A program made the position numbers and the translations under genes. The notes beneath the pieces are model-generated. The model saw nothing but the letters and a program-made list of their open reading frames with translations. It was not told where the DNA came from and did not search any database. From Pseudomonas cichorii (GTDB lineage Bacteria; Pseudomonadota; Gammaproteobacteria; Pseudomonadales; Pseudomonadaceae): 64,000 nucleotides of DNA. Where the stretch lies: NCBI RefSeq assembly GCF_015471405.1, contig NZ_BLVZ01000001.1, forward strand, positions 186,001-250,000, read 5' to 3'. Numbering within the stretch: the first letter of the stretch is position 1; every line of letters starts with the position of its first letter. Below, piece by piece: positions 53,501 to 62,300 of the stretch.

Positions 53501-54664
53501 CTTTCTGAAACTCAGCGCCATGCTGACTGCAGCCGGTGCCTTGCCGTTGCTCAACAGCCTGGAGGCGAGGGCGGCTGCCGAGCCGGATGCGCCCGTTCGC
53601 ATCGGTTACTTGCCGATTACCGACGCCACGCCGTTGCTGGTGGCTCACAACAATGGCCTGTTCGAGGCCCAGGGCATCAAGGCCGAACGTCCCGTGCTGC
53701 TGCGCAGTTGGGCGCAGGTGATCGAGGCCTTCATTTCCGGTCAGGTCAACGTCATTCACCTGTTATCGCCAATGACCGTCTGGGCACGTTATGGCAGCAA
53801 GGTCCCGGCCAAGGTGGTTGCCTGGAACCATGTGGGTGGCTCAGGCCTGACCGTTGCGCCGCAGATCAACGAGGTCCGGCAACTGGGCGGGCAGACGGTG
53901 GCCATTCCGTTCTGGTACTCGGTGCATAACGTGGTGTTGCAGAGCCTGCTGCGTGACAACGGTCTGGTGCCGGTGAGCAAGGCGGCCACTGCCACGCTGG
54001 CTGCCAACGAAGTGAACCTGATCGTGCTGCCACCTTCCGATATGCCGCCAGCCCTGGCGAGCAAGCGATTGCCGGATACATCGTCGCCGAGCCGTTCAAT
54101 GCCCTTGCCGAAGACCTCAAGGTCGGGCGCATCCAGCGCTTTACCAGCGATCTTTGGCGCAATCACGCCTGCTGCGTGGTGTTCATGCACGAGCATGATC
54201 TGAACAACCGGCCCGAGTGGTCGCAGAAAGTGGTCAACGCCATCGTTCAGGCCCAGGCCTGGACCCGGGATAACCGTGCCGAAGCGGCCAAGCTGCTTTC
54301 CAAGGACGGCACCAACCGCTACACGCCCCATGCGCAATCGGTACTGGACCGGGTGCTTGCGCCACAGGCCAGCGAGCGACAGGGTTATCTGGCCAGCGGT
54401 GCCATCCAGCATACGCAGTGGGACGAACATCGCATCGACTTCCAGCCTTATCCGTTCCCTAGCTATACGGAAGAACTGGTGCGTCGTCTCAAGGACACTT
54501 TGATCGAGGGCGACAAGGGTTTTCTCGCCAATCTCGATCCAAAGTTTGCGGCGCGGGACCTGGTGGACGACCGCTTTGTACGCAACAGCATCGAGGCCAG
54601 TGGCGGCCTGAAAACCTTCGGGCTGGCGAATAACTTCGAGCGTACCGAGGAGTTCGGCTTTTGA
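53466..54664 (+). pseudogene. ABC transporter substrate-binding protein (NMT1/TauA-like), Tat signal, broken by a frameshift
   Basis: The gene starts at 53466 (GGAG 6-7 bases upstream) with a twin-arginine signal HTRRDFLKLSAML and a type 2 binding fold (VRIGYLPITDATPLLVAHNNGLF, VIEAFISGQVNVIHLL). Near 54063-54068 the frame is lost: the first reading breaks after PPALASK, while the other frame continues as AIAGYIVAEPFNALAEDLK and runs to the stop at 54664. One missing base (as in aag-gcg read as aa-gcg) explains it; the intact product would be about 399 residues. All other operon genes are open. A real pseudogene or a sequencing error are both possible. Confidence 0.85.
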
Positions 54665-55425
54665 GCGAGGTGAAACGTTCAACCACCGGGCATGCGCTTT
54701 TAGGCCTGTCCGGTCTGTTATGCCTGCTTGCACTCTGGTGGCTGGGCATCAGCGTCTTTGGTGAAGCAGGCGGGCTGTCAGAGCGCTTTTCGCCGGAGTC
54801 GACCTTTGCCAGCCTGTGGGAATTGCTCGGTCGGGCTGAGCTGTACGAACACATAGGGGTGAGCCTCAAGCGGATTTTCGTCGGGCTGTTGCTGGCGCTG
54901 CTGATTGGTGTCCCGCTGGGCTTGCTGATCGGCGGCTCCCGGACGTTGGAGGCAGCAACCAATCCGGCGTTCCAGTTACTGCGCATGATTTCGCCGCTTT
55001 CGTGGATGCCAGTGGTGGTGATGCTGATGGGCGTTGGCGACCAGCCGATCTACTTCCTGCTGACCTTTGCCGCCGTCTGGCCGATCCTGCTCAATACCGT
55101 GGCAGGCGTACGACAGCTTGATCCACGCTGGCTGCAACTGAGCCGAAGCCTGAGCGCCACGCGATGGGAAACCCTGCGCAGGATCATCATTCCGGGCATC
55201 CTCGGTCACGTGCTGACCGGCACCCGATTGTCCATCGGCATCCTGTGGATCGTGCTGGTGCCTTGCGAAATGCTCGGTGTCAGTGCCGGGTTGGGCTACT
55301 TCATCCTCGATACCCGTGATCGACTGGCGTACTCGGAGTTGATGGCCATGGTGCTGTTGATCGGTGTGCTGGGGTTCATGCTGGATGCGGCGGCGAGGGG
55401 GCTGCATCGGCGGTGGGCGCATTGA
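54661..55425 (+). CDS. ABC transporter permease (SsuC/TauC-like)
   Basis: The 254-residue integral membrane protein has about 6 hydrophobic segments and the BPD_transp_1 pattern VMLMGVGDQPIYFLLTFAAVWPILLN. The EAA-like loop is LSRSLSATRWETLRRIIIPGILGHVLTGTRL. The start is a TTG at 54661 with GAGGAG 7 bases upstream, overlapping the binding-protein stop. It should pair with the ATPase at 52655 to import the ligand of the frameshifted binding protein. Confidence 0.87.
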   Translation: MSEVKRSTTGHALLGLSGLLCLLALWWLGISVFGEAGGLSERFSPESTFASLWELLGRAELYEHIGVSLKRIFVGLLLALLIGVPLGLLIGGSRTLEAATNPAFQLLRMISPLSWMPVVVMLMGVGDQPIYFLLTFAAVWPILLNTVAGVRQLDPRWLQLSRSLSATRWETLRRIIIPGILGHVLTGTRLSIGILWIVLVPCEMLGVSAGLGYFILDTRDRLAYSELMAMVLLIGVLGFMLDAAARGLHRRWAH

Positions 55426-55556
55426 CCAAGGAATGATGTGTTTTATGCAAAAAAGAAATTAAAACCTGATTATTAATTCTTTTGAGCGAGCTTCCTTAGT
55501 TGACATGATCTGCAAGCCCACACGGGTCAATGCCATCGTCAACAGGATCACCCTCA

Positions 55557-56396
55557 ATGAAGTCTCCAGGTTTCTACGCGCACGTCCTTGCCGCTGCGCT
55601 GCTATCGATTGTTTCCTTTGCCCAGGCTGCCGAGTCAGGTTCTACCTGGAAGCAGATTCACGATTCAGGCGAGCTGCGCATTGGCGTTGCTCAGGGCGAG
55701 CCTTGGTTTTTCAAGGACCCGACTACCGAACAATGGAATGGCATCGGTTACAACGTGGGTAAGGAAATCGCCAAGGATCTGGGCGTGAAGCTGGTGACTG
55801 TGGAAACCACCTGGGGCAATTCCGTTGCAGCGCTTCAGGCCGGGCAGATCGACCTGATGCTGGTACTGGACCCGACTGAAGAACGTCGCAAGGCTGTGGA
55901 CTTTCCCGAGCAGCCGTTCTTCTGGTACGCGCAGGGTGTGCTGCTGCGCGATGGTCTGACGGCCACCACCTGGGAAGATCTGGACCGTGACGATGTGCGT
56001 ATCGGCGTGACTCAGGGCAGTAGCCCGGACCTGATTCTCAGCAAGAAATTCAAGAAAGCCCATCTGGAGCGCTACACCAATATGGATGAAGGTGTCGCGG
56101 CGTTCTATGCGGGGCGTGTCGATGGTCTTTCGTATTTCCACCCGGCGCTGGCGCTGCAACAGGCGAAGGTGCGCAAGGGCACCTTGATTCTGCCAACGCC
56201 TATCGTGTCGGTAAGCACCAGTGGTGCGGTGCGCTACGAGGATGACAAGACCTTCCGCGATTTCGTCGGCAAGGAATTCGCCAGGCTGTACGAAAGCGGC
56301 GCGACCCAGAAATACTACGAGGACGCCCTGCGCTTGCGCGGCGTTGACCCAAGCAAGGTGCCACCGGTGGTCAAGGAGCACTGGGTCGGCAATTGA
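55557..56396 (+). CDS. Polar amino-acid-type ABC transporter substrate-binding protein
   Basis: The 279-residue product has a signal peptide ending near FAQA (start at 55557 with AGGA 10 bases upstream). The mature protein is a type 2 binding fold of the amino-acid group: LRIGVAQGEPWFFKD, NGIGYNVGKEIAKDLGVKLVTVETTW, LQAGQIDLMLVLDPTEERRKAVDF. It is likely the binding protein of the two permeases and ATPase at 58151-60263 but is separated from them by the opposing MmgE/PrpD gene and a REP doublet. Confidence 0.88.
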   Translation: MKSPGFYAHVLAAALLSIVSFAQAAESGSTWKQIHDSGELRIGVAQGEPWFFKDPTTEQWNGIGYNVGKEIAKDLGVKLVTVETTWGNSVAALQAGQIDLMLVLDPTEERRKAVDFPEQPFFWYAQGVLLRDGLTATTWEDLDRDDVRIGVTQGSSPDLILSKKFKKAHLERYTNMDEGVAAFYAGRVDGLSYFHPALALQQAKVRKGTLILPTPIVSVSTSGAVRYEDDKTFRDFVGKEFARLYESGATQKYYEDALRLRGVDPSKVPPVVKEHWVGN

Positions 56397-56432
56397 GCCT
56401 ATAAAATTAATGCCAGTCAGTTAACACAATCA

Positions 56433-56522
56433 GTGGGAGAGGCCTTGGCCGCGACAGCCTGGTTTCAGGCGCTGAAAATGTGTTGCCTGTCAGCAGGTCG
56501 TCGCGGCCAAGGCCCCTCCCAC
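56433..56522. repeat. REP doublet (REPIN), copy 3
   Basis: Left arm 56433-56455, right arm 56500-56522, 23 nt each, complementary with one mismatch. The spacer contains GGCGCTGAAAATGTGTTGCC, identical to copy 1. The right flank CACAATTGATATGTATG matches copies 1 and 2. Confidence 0.9.
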
Positions 56523-56558
56523 AATTGATATGTATGCCTTAACTGATCGCCACCAAGT

Positions 56559-57950
56559 CTATAAAAGGCCTTGCAGCAAAGCTCCCACATCCTCGCAGTT
56601 CTCAAGCGCCAATAGCCCGGCCAGGACAGATTCCACTGTCTCGGCGGGGCTGCTCAGTGCAGCGTACTGGCGAAACTTGCTCAGCACTTGAGTTGTACCG
56701 AGTGGGCGCTGTCGACAGCCTAGCGGGTAATCCAGCCGGTTTCCGATCCTCGTCTGTTGGCCAAGATGCACGTGTACCTGGCCAGCAGGACGACGTGTCT
56801 CGCTCATCAGTTTGTCCAGCACAGGGTCCACTTCGGCAACCACTCGATCCGCGAGGCTTTGCACGTGCGGGTCATTGCGCGTCGCGTGGGTATGCCAGTC
56901 ATATCTGGCAATACCCAGCGCCAGACAGGCCAGGGTATGGGGCAGGCTGAACTGGCTATCGACTTCGGTTGCCGGTCGCTTGTCCATGAAATCACGCGCC
57001 TGAGTCGTGCCGGTAAGCACATGTATCCGGGTGATGGCTGACGCCTCGAAAGGTTGCGTCTGCTGCAAGTGCTCGAAGGACTCCAGCGCCGTATGTATCC
57101 AGCGACAGGCCGGGTAGTGCTTGAGGCTGGCATTGGCAGCAAGCCAGTCACTGCCCAGTTCTGTTGTCAGTAATCGAGCATCAAAGCGGTCCGAGCCGAG
57201 CATGCGCCACAGCCCCTGATCACCATCAAGCACGGCTTTGGCTCCCACCCAATCCTGCTGATGCAGGCGCACGGCTCGCACACCCGCTTCTGCGGCCGGC
57301 GCGGTGAAATCCTTGAAGGACACCAGCGGGCGGCTATCCCAGTTGTACTTGCGCAGGCTTGGCAGCGGCGTCAGGGTTCCCGCCAGCCCCATGGCATTTT
57401 CCAGCCCGGCAGCGTCAAGCTGTATCAGCTTGCCGTAGGCCACCGCAGCGCCCAGCGCCTGATGCTGGCAGACGCCGTATACCTGGCGAAAACGCTCGAT
57501 CCCCGGCTGCTGGGCGACGATTACCCGCGCGTTGATTTCATAGGCAGCAATCAATGCTTCCAGCAGTTCACGACCCGACACCTTGCGCTGCCAGATGCCG
57601 CTTAGCACTGCTGCCACGAGACTGGCACCCGGATGCCCCATGCCGCGGCCATCGATTTCCAGGCCGTCGTCATGGTCCAGTGCATTGATTGCCATGCCGT
57701 TATAGAGCGCCGCACCCACGGGGGCCAGACGTAACGAGCTGCCCAGCAGCGCGCAGGGACCGGGCGCATATTCTTCGGCGCAGTGTTTCTCGAAGGCTTT
57801 CGCCAGTTCGCTGCGGGTCGAGGCCAGGCCGCACGCCAGCGCGTCGATCAAATGCAGCTTGATCTGCTCGCGCAAGGCGTCGGGAACGTTGTCCAGTTTC
57901 AGGTCGAAAGCGAACTGCGCAAGGGTGCGAGTCATCGATACGTCAGCCAT
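56559..57950 (-). CDS. MmgE/PrpD family protein
   Basis: The 463-residue protein begins MADVSMTRTLAQFAFDL. It contains HLIDALACGLAS near residue 35, YNGMAINALDHDDGLEIDGRGMGHPGASLVAAVL (with the HDD and HPG patterns of the family), and LKHYPACRWIHTALE in the C-terminal part. These are marks of the 2-methylcitrate dehydratase/cis-aconitate decarboxylase fold. The substrate within this amino-acid importer locus is unknown; a dehydratase or decarboxylase of a small organic acid is likely. Divergent from the permease genes (200 bp between starts). Confidence 0.88.
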   Translation of the reverse strand: MADVSMTRTLAQFAFDLKLDNVPDALREQIKLHLIDALACGLASTRSELAKAFEKHCAEEYAPGPCALLGSSLRLAPVGAALYNGMAINALDHDDGLEIDGRGMGHPGASLVAAVLSGIWQRKVSGRELLEALIAAYEINARVIVAQQPGIERFRQVYGVCQHQALGAAVAYGKLIQLDAAGLENAMGLAGTLTPLPSLRKYNWDSRPLVSFKDFTAPAAEAGVRAVRLHQQDWVGAKAVLDGDQGLWRMLGSDRFDARLLTTELGSDWLAANASLKHYPACRWIHTALESFEHLQQTQPFEASAITRIHVLTGTTQARDFMDKRPATEVDSQFSLPHTLACLALGIARYDWHTHATRNDPHVQSLADRVVAEVDPVLDKLMSETRRPAGQVHVHLGQQTRIGNRLDYPLGCRQRPLGTTQVLSKFRQYAALSSPAETVESVLAGLLALENCEDVGALLQGLL

Positions 57951-58150
57951 GAAAATCTCGGCGCACAAAACAGCGAAGGCTACCGGTTAAAGGTCTTTGT
58001 GGCAGAAGCACCTCAAGATCAAAAAGGCATAAGCAAAGAGATAACGGTTACTTTTGGTCAGGGTTATCCGCCGCTTATCATGCGCGGCCTCTCATCCATG
58101 GGAGCGCTGCGATTCAGATCTGAAGGGGCATCCCCAGGAGAGGAACACCG

Positions 58151-58813
58151 GTGTACACCTGGAATTTTTCGGCGATATGGCCATACACCGGCTTGCTCGT
58201 CGACGGGCTGCTTGGCACCTTGCATATCGCCCTGGTATCGCTGTTCTTTGGTGTCCTTGCAGGCGCGTTCATGGCCGTGCTGCGCATGTCGTCCAGCCGG
58301 TTACTGCGCTACCCGGCGATGGCCTTTATCGGTTTCTATCGCAATACACCTGCGATCGTGCATTTCTTCTGGTTCTTCTATGCCTTGCCGGTGCTGGCGC
58401 CGGTCAGCCTGTCGCCGTTCATGGCTGCGGTTCTGGCACTGTCGATTCAATCCAGTGCGTTCTACGCCGAAGTGCTGCGCGGCGGCATTGCGTCCATGGA
58501 GCGCGGGCAGTGGGAAGGTGCCAGGGCACTGGGCATGACTCAGGCCCGCATTCTGCGTCGCATCATTCTTCCCCAGGCCTTGCGGCGCATGCTCGCGCCG
58601 TTTCTGGAGCGCAGCTTCGAGCTGGTCAAGACCACCGCGCTGGCGTCTTCGCTGGCCTATGCCGAGCTGCTGTACCAGGCCATGCAGATCAATACTCAAA
58701 CCTTTCGACCTCTGGAGGTCTACAGCGTGATCGCCGTGATGTATTTCAGCGTGCTGTTTGTCGCCAGTCTGGCCAGCCAGCGTCTTGAGCGTCACTTGGC
58801 CAGGAGCGCCTGA
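58151..58813 (+). CDS. Amino-acid ABC transporter permease (HisM/GlnP-type), first
   Basis: The 220-residue inner-membrane protein has about 5 hydrophobic helices and the family pattern FIGFYRNTPAIVHFFWFFYALP and the EAA loop GQWEGARALGMTQARILRRIILPQALRR. The start is a GTG with AGGA 6 bases upstream. It is followed by a second, related permease with only 1 bp between them, the usual heterodimer arrangement. Confidence 0.9.
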   Translation: MYTWNFSAIWPYTGLLVDGLLGTLHIALVSLFFGVLAGAFMAVLRMSSSRLLRYPAMAFIGFYRNTPAIVHFFWFFYALPVLAPVSLSPFMAAVLALSIQSSAFYAEVLRGGIASMERGQWEGARALGMTQARILRRIILPQALRRMLAPFLERSFELVKTTALASSLAYAELLYQAMQINTQTFRPLEVYSVIAVMYFSVLFVASLASQRLERHLARSA

Positions 58814-58814
58814 A

Positions 58815-59477
58815 ATGGATTATCAGTGGGACTTCCAGATCGTCATCGACAATTTGCCGGTGCTGATGCGCGGGCTCAAGGTGACCTTTCAGTTATTCCT
58901 CATGGCGGCCGTGATCGGCGTGCCGGTCGGTCTGCTGCTGGGCGTGGCGCGTCTGTCACCACTCAAGCGCATCACCTTGCCGGCGATTGCCTTTATCGAA
59001 GTGTTTCGCAACACACCGGTGCTGATTCAGTTGATCTGGATCTACTACGCATTTCCGGTGCTGTTGGGTGTGCGTTTCTCGCCGTTTTTTGCTGCGGCGC
59101 TGGCCTTGAGTCTGTATACCGCCGCTTATTGCGCCGAGATATTTCGTGCCGGTCTACAGTCGGTGGTGCGCGGGCAGTGGGAGGGGGCCAAGGCATTGGG
59201 CATGACCCGGGCGAGGGCTCTGCGGCGTGTGATTCTGCCGCAAGCCTGCCAGCGCATGCTGCCGGCACTGACCAATCGCATGATCGAACTGGTCAAGGTC
59301 ACGTCACTGGCGTCGACGCTGGCTGTCACCGAGGTGATGTATCAGGGGCGCTTGCTCAGCTCCAGTTACTATCGACCGCTGGAAATCCTGACGGTCGTCG
59401 CCTTGCTGTATTTCTGCCTGATCTGGCCGTTCAGCTTCCTGGCCGCGCATATCGAGCGCCGTCTGGCGCTTCGTTGA
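58815..59477 (+). CDS. Amino-acid ABC transporter permease (HisQ/GlnP-type), second
   Basis: The 220-residue product has the same layout as the preceding permease: FIEVFRNTPVLIQLIWIYYAFP, then AAYCAEIFRAGLQSVVRGQ and the EAA loop QWEGAKALGMTRARALRRVILPQA. CAGGAG lies 8 bases before the ATG at 58815. The pair would form the membrane channel of the importer. Confidence 0.9.
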   Translation: MDYQWDFQIVIDNLPVLMRGLKVTFQLFLMAAVIGVPVGLLLGVARLSPLKRITLPAIAFIEVFRNTPVLIQLIWIYYAFPVLLGVRFSPFFAAALALSLYTAAYCAEIFRAGLQSVVRGQWEGAKALGMTRARALRRVILPQACQRMLPALTNRMIELVKVTSLASTLAVTEVMYQGRLLSSSYYRPLEILTVVALLYFCLIWPFSFLAAHIERRLALR

Positions 59478-59492
59478 TTGTCGAGAACCCTC

Positions 59493-60263
59493 ATGACCGA
59501 ACAACCGTTGTTCCGCATCCGTCAATTGCACAAAAGCTTCGACCAGCCGGTGCTCAAGGGCATCGACCTGGAGGTACGCCGTGGCGAACGTATCGCGATC
59601 ATTGGCGGCAGTGGTTCGGGTAAAAGCACCTTGTTGCGCTGCCTGAACTTCATGGAAATACCTACCAGCGGCGAGATCGAACTGGATGGCGTATTGCTGG
59701 GTGAAGAGCGAGGCGCAGAGCGGGTTTATGCCGAGGCGCAGTTGCGTGCGGTGCGTGAGCGGGTCGGCATGGTGTTTCAGCAATTCAATCTGTTCCCGCA
59801 TATGACGGTACTGGAAAACGTCATGGAAGGGCCGATCTCGGTGAAGAAGGTTTCGACGGCGCAAGCCCGTGAACAGGCCATCTTCCAGTTGGAAAAGGTC
59901 GGTCTGGCCGAGAAACGCGATGTCTATCCAGGACGCCTTTCCGGCGGCCAGCAACAGCGCGTGGCGATTGCCCGTGCGCTGGCCATGGAGCCCGAGGTGT
60001 TGCTGTTCGACGAGCCTACTTCATCCCTGGATCCTGAACTGGTGGGCGAAGTGCTGCGTGTGATTCACCAGTTGGCTGATGAGGGCCGAACGTTGTTGCT
60101 GGTAACCCATGAACTGGGTTTCGCCTATCACTTTGCCGAGCGTGTGCTGTTTCTCGAAAACGGCGTGATTCACGAACAGGGCACGCCCGACCAGGTGCTC
60201 AAGGCACCGCAGCAGCCTCGTACCCAGGAATTTCTTGCCCGTTTTGCCGAGCGCTCTTTCTAA
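59493..60263 (+). CDS. Amino-acid ABC transporter ATP-binding protein (GlnQ/HisP-type)
   Basis: The 256-residue ATPase shows Walker A GGSGSGKSTLLRCLN, Q-loop VFQQFNLFPHMTVLEN, signature LSGGQQQRVAIARAL, Walker B VLLFDEPTSSLDP and H-loop VTHEL. FNLFPHMT in the Q-loop is typical of polar amino-acid importers. ATG at 59493 is taken rather than the upstream TTG at 59478. It ends 11 bp before the aminotransferase-like gene. Confidence 0.9.
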   Translation: MTEQPLFRIRQLHKSFDQPVLKGIDLEVRRGERIAIIGGSGSGKSTLLRCLNFMEIPTSGEIELDGVLLGEERGAERVYAEAQLRAVRERVGMVFQQFNLFPHMTVLENVMEGPISVKKVSTAQAREQAIFQLEKVGLAEKRDVYPGRLSGGQQQRVAIARALAMEPEVLLFDEPTSSLDPELVGEVLRVIHQLADEGRTLLLVTHELGFAYHFAERVLFLENGVIHEQGTPDQVLKAPQQPRTQEFLARFAERSF

Positions 60264-60274
60264 CGGAGATATCC

Positions 60275-61180
60275 ATGCTTTCAACCACCAGCAGCCAGGC
60301 CTATGCGCCCGATCCGCGCAATGCCGACGTCAAGGTTTACCTCAACGGCGAGTTCGTGCATCGCGATGCTGCAAAGGTGTCGATATTCGATGCCGGTTTT
60401 GTCTGCGGCGATGGCGTGTGGGAAGGACTGCGGCTGGTCAAGGGCCGTCTGGTTGCATTGCAGGCGCATCTGGATCGGCTGTTCGAGGGAGCCTTGAGTA
60501 TCGATCTGGATATCGGCCTCAGCCGTGCCGAAGTCGAAAAAGTGCTCTGGGACACCCTGGCCATCAACGGCATGACCGACGGTGCCCATTTGCGCCTGAT
60601 GGTTACCCGTGGACGCAAAAGCACCCCCAATCAAGACCCGCGCTTCATCATCGGCAAGGCAACCGTGGTCTGCGTGGCGGAATACAAAGTCGTCGATGTA
60701 CAGGCCAAGGCCCGCGGCATTACGTTGTTCACCTCGACTTATCGTTGCAGCACGCCGGACGTGTTCGACCTGCGCCTCAACTCCCATAGCCGCCTGAACC
60801 TTATCCAGGCCTTGCTGCAGGCGCTGCATGCCGGAGCCGACGAAGCCCTGATGCTCGACAGCCGTGGCTTCGTCGCCAGTTGTAACTCCACCAACTTCTT
60901 CATCGTGCGCAAGGGCGAGCTGTGGACCTCATCCGCCCATTGCTGCTTCAACGGCATCACCCGACAGACGCTGGTACGCCTTGCTCGGGAAAACGGTATC
61001 ACGGTGCATGAAGGCGAATTCACCCTCGCGCAGGTTTATAGCGCGGACGAAGCTTTTGTGACCGGCACACTGGCCGGGATCACGCCGGTGAAAACGGTTG
61101 ATGGGCGGGTTATTGGTTCGGGGGAGAGAGGGGTTATTGAGCGGTTGAATGGGCTTTATCAGCGTTATCTGGAGGAGTAG
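60275..61180 (+). CDS. Class IV aminotransferase-fold protein lacking the PLP lysine
   Basis: The 301-residue protein has the class IV PLP fold: NGEFVHRDAAKVSIFDAGFVCGDGVWEGLRL at the start, then ADEALMLDSRGFVASCNSTNFFIV, as in branched-chain and D-amino-acid aminotransferases and ADC lyase. The motif that should read IKSxNRLN reads RLNSHSRLN: residue 169 is Asn (codon AAC at 60779-60781), and the Glu that contacts PLP (usually in TEG or SEG) is Ser in VASCNS. So the usual catalytic residues are missing and activity is doubtful or altered. Last gene of the importer operon; it likely acts on the imported compound. Confidence 0.82.
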   Translation: MLSTTSSQAYAPDPRNADVKVYLNGEFVHRDAAKVSIFDAGFVCGDGVWEGLRLVKGRLVALQAHLDRLFEGALSIDLDIGLSRAEVEKVLWDTLAINGMTDGAHLRLMVTRGRKSTPNQDPRFIIGKATVVCVAEYKVVDVQAKARGITLFTSTYRCSTPDVFDLRLNSHSRLNLIQALLQALHAGADEALMLDSRGFVASCNSTNFFIVRKGELWTSSAHCCFNGITRQTLVRLARENGITVHEGEFTLAQVYSADEAFVTGTLAGITPVKTVDGRVIGSGERGVIERLNGLYQRYLEE

Positions 61181-61199
61181 GTTAGCTGTGCCTGTATCT

Positions 61200-61222
61200 G
61201 TGGGAGGGGGCTTGCCCGCGAC
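61200..61222. repeat. Single REP-like arm
   Basis: GTGGGAGGGGGCTTGCCCGC at 61200-61219 and three further bases resemble the left arm of the REP doublets, with a few changes. The matching right arm is absent, so it is a solitary element next to convergent genes. Confidence 0.65.
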
Positions 61223-61249
61223 GTCGCCAGCAAGCTACCTGCCATTTGA

Positions 61250-62074
61250 CTACTTCGCCGGCTTCACAAACCGCAACGTAAACCTGTCCGACTCGCCAAT
61301 CGCCACATACCTGGCCTTGTCCTGTTCACCCAGTTTCAACGCCGGTGGCAGTGTCCAGACGCCCGCCGGGTAATCCTTGGTGTCCTTCGGGTTGGCGTTG
61401 ACCTCGCTTTGCGCTTCCAGTTTGAAGCCTGCATCGGTGGCCAGTTTCACCACGTAATCGGTGGGCAGGTAGCCGCTCTTCTTGATGCTTTCCAGGTCGG
61501 TGCCGTCTTTGGCGCGGTGGTCGACCACACCCAGCACTCCGCCCGGTTTCAGCACCTTGAAGAAGGCCGCGAATGTTTGCGGCGCATCATCGGCAAGTAC
61601 CCAGTTATGCACGTTGCGGAATGTCAGGACCCGGTCGGCCGAGGCGGGTTTGCCAAATACAGGGGTCTTTGGATCGAACTCGATGAATTCAGCCTTGCCG
61701 TAGCGCTCCGGATCGGTCTTGAATTTCTGCTTCAGACCGTCGGCGGCTTTCTTGTAATAGTCACCCGAGGAGGGCGCTTGCAGGGCTGCAATGTAATGCC
61801 CGTGATCCTTGAGCAAGGGTGCAAGAATCTCGCTGTACCAACCGCCACCGGGCGTGATCTCGATCACTGTCTGATTGCTCTGCAAACCGAAGAACTTCAA
61901 GGTTTCCTGCGGATGACGATAACCGTCGCGCACGCTGTTTTCCTTGGCTCTCCATGAACCCTCCAGCACGCTCTTGTATTGCGCATCACTGATCGAGGTA
62001 TCGGGTGCAGCCGCCTGGCTGAAGGATGAAGCGAGAAGGGTGGAAAAGCCTAAAGCAAGAATCCTGGCGTTCAT
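61250..62074 (-). CDS. Exported class I SAM methyltransferase-like protein
   Basis: The 274-residue product has a signal peptide (ILALGFSTLLASSFSQAAA) and then a Rossmann methyltransferase core: VIEITPGGGWYSEILAPLL (motif I), DRVLTFRNVHNW and FFKVLKPGGVLGVVDH. Start at 62074 with AAGGAC 5 bases upstream. Secretion is odd for a SAM enzyme because SAM is cytoplasmic. Similar exported proteins are known in many proteobacteria with unproven activity; it could bind another ligand in the periplasm. Convergent with the importer operon. Confidence 0.83.
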   Translation of the reverse strand: MNARILALGFSTLLASSFSQAAAPDTSISDAQYKSVLEGSWRAKENSVRDGYRHPQETLKFFGLQSNQTVIEITPGGGWYSEILAPLLKDHGHYIAALQAPSSGDYYKKAADGLKQKFKTDPERYGKAEFIEFDPKTPVFGKPASADRVLTFRNVHNWVLADDAPQTFAAFFKVLKPGGVLGVVDHRAKDGTDLESIKKSGYLPTDYVVKLATDAGFKLEAQSEVNANPKDTKDYPAGVWTLPPALKLGEQDKARYVAIGESDRFTLRFVKPAK

Positions 62075-62197
62075 GATCGTCCTTAGAATGTGTCTAGTAC
62101 CGGTATTGACTGTACCGGCAGATCGATCAGGCAAATTAGACTTTATGACACTAAGGATAGAACCGGGCGGGTTGTAAGGCTGTGCTTTACGCAGGGC

Positions 62198-62289
62198 TGT
62201 AGGGCCGGATTCATCCGGGAAGACATTCTTCCTGATCCAGGAGATGCGGCGGATGTACAGGCGGCTTCCCGGATAAATCCGGTCCTACA
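62198..62289. repeat. Inverted repeat pair, third repeat family
   Basis: Arms at 62198-62222 and 62265-62289 (starting TGTAGGGCCGGATTCATCC) are complementary over 25 nt with two mismatches. They frame a 42-nt spacer between two minus-strand genes. Repeated arms of this kind occur as REP-like elements in Pseudomonas. Confidence 0.75.
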
Positions 62290-62300
62290 CAGACCGTGCT

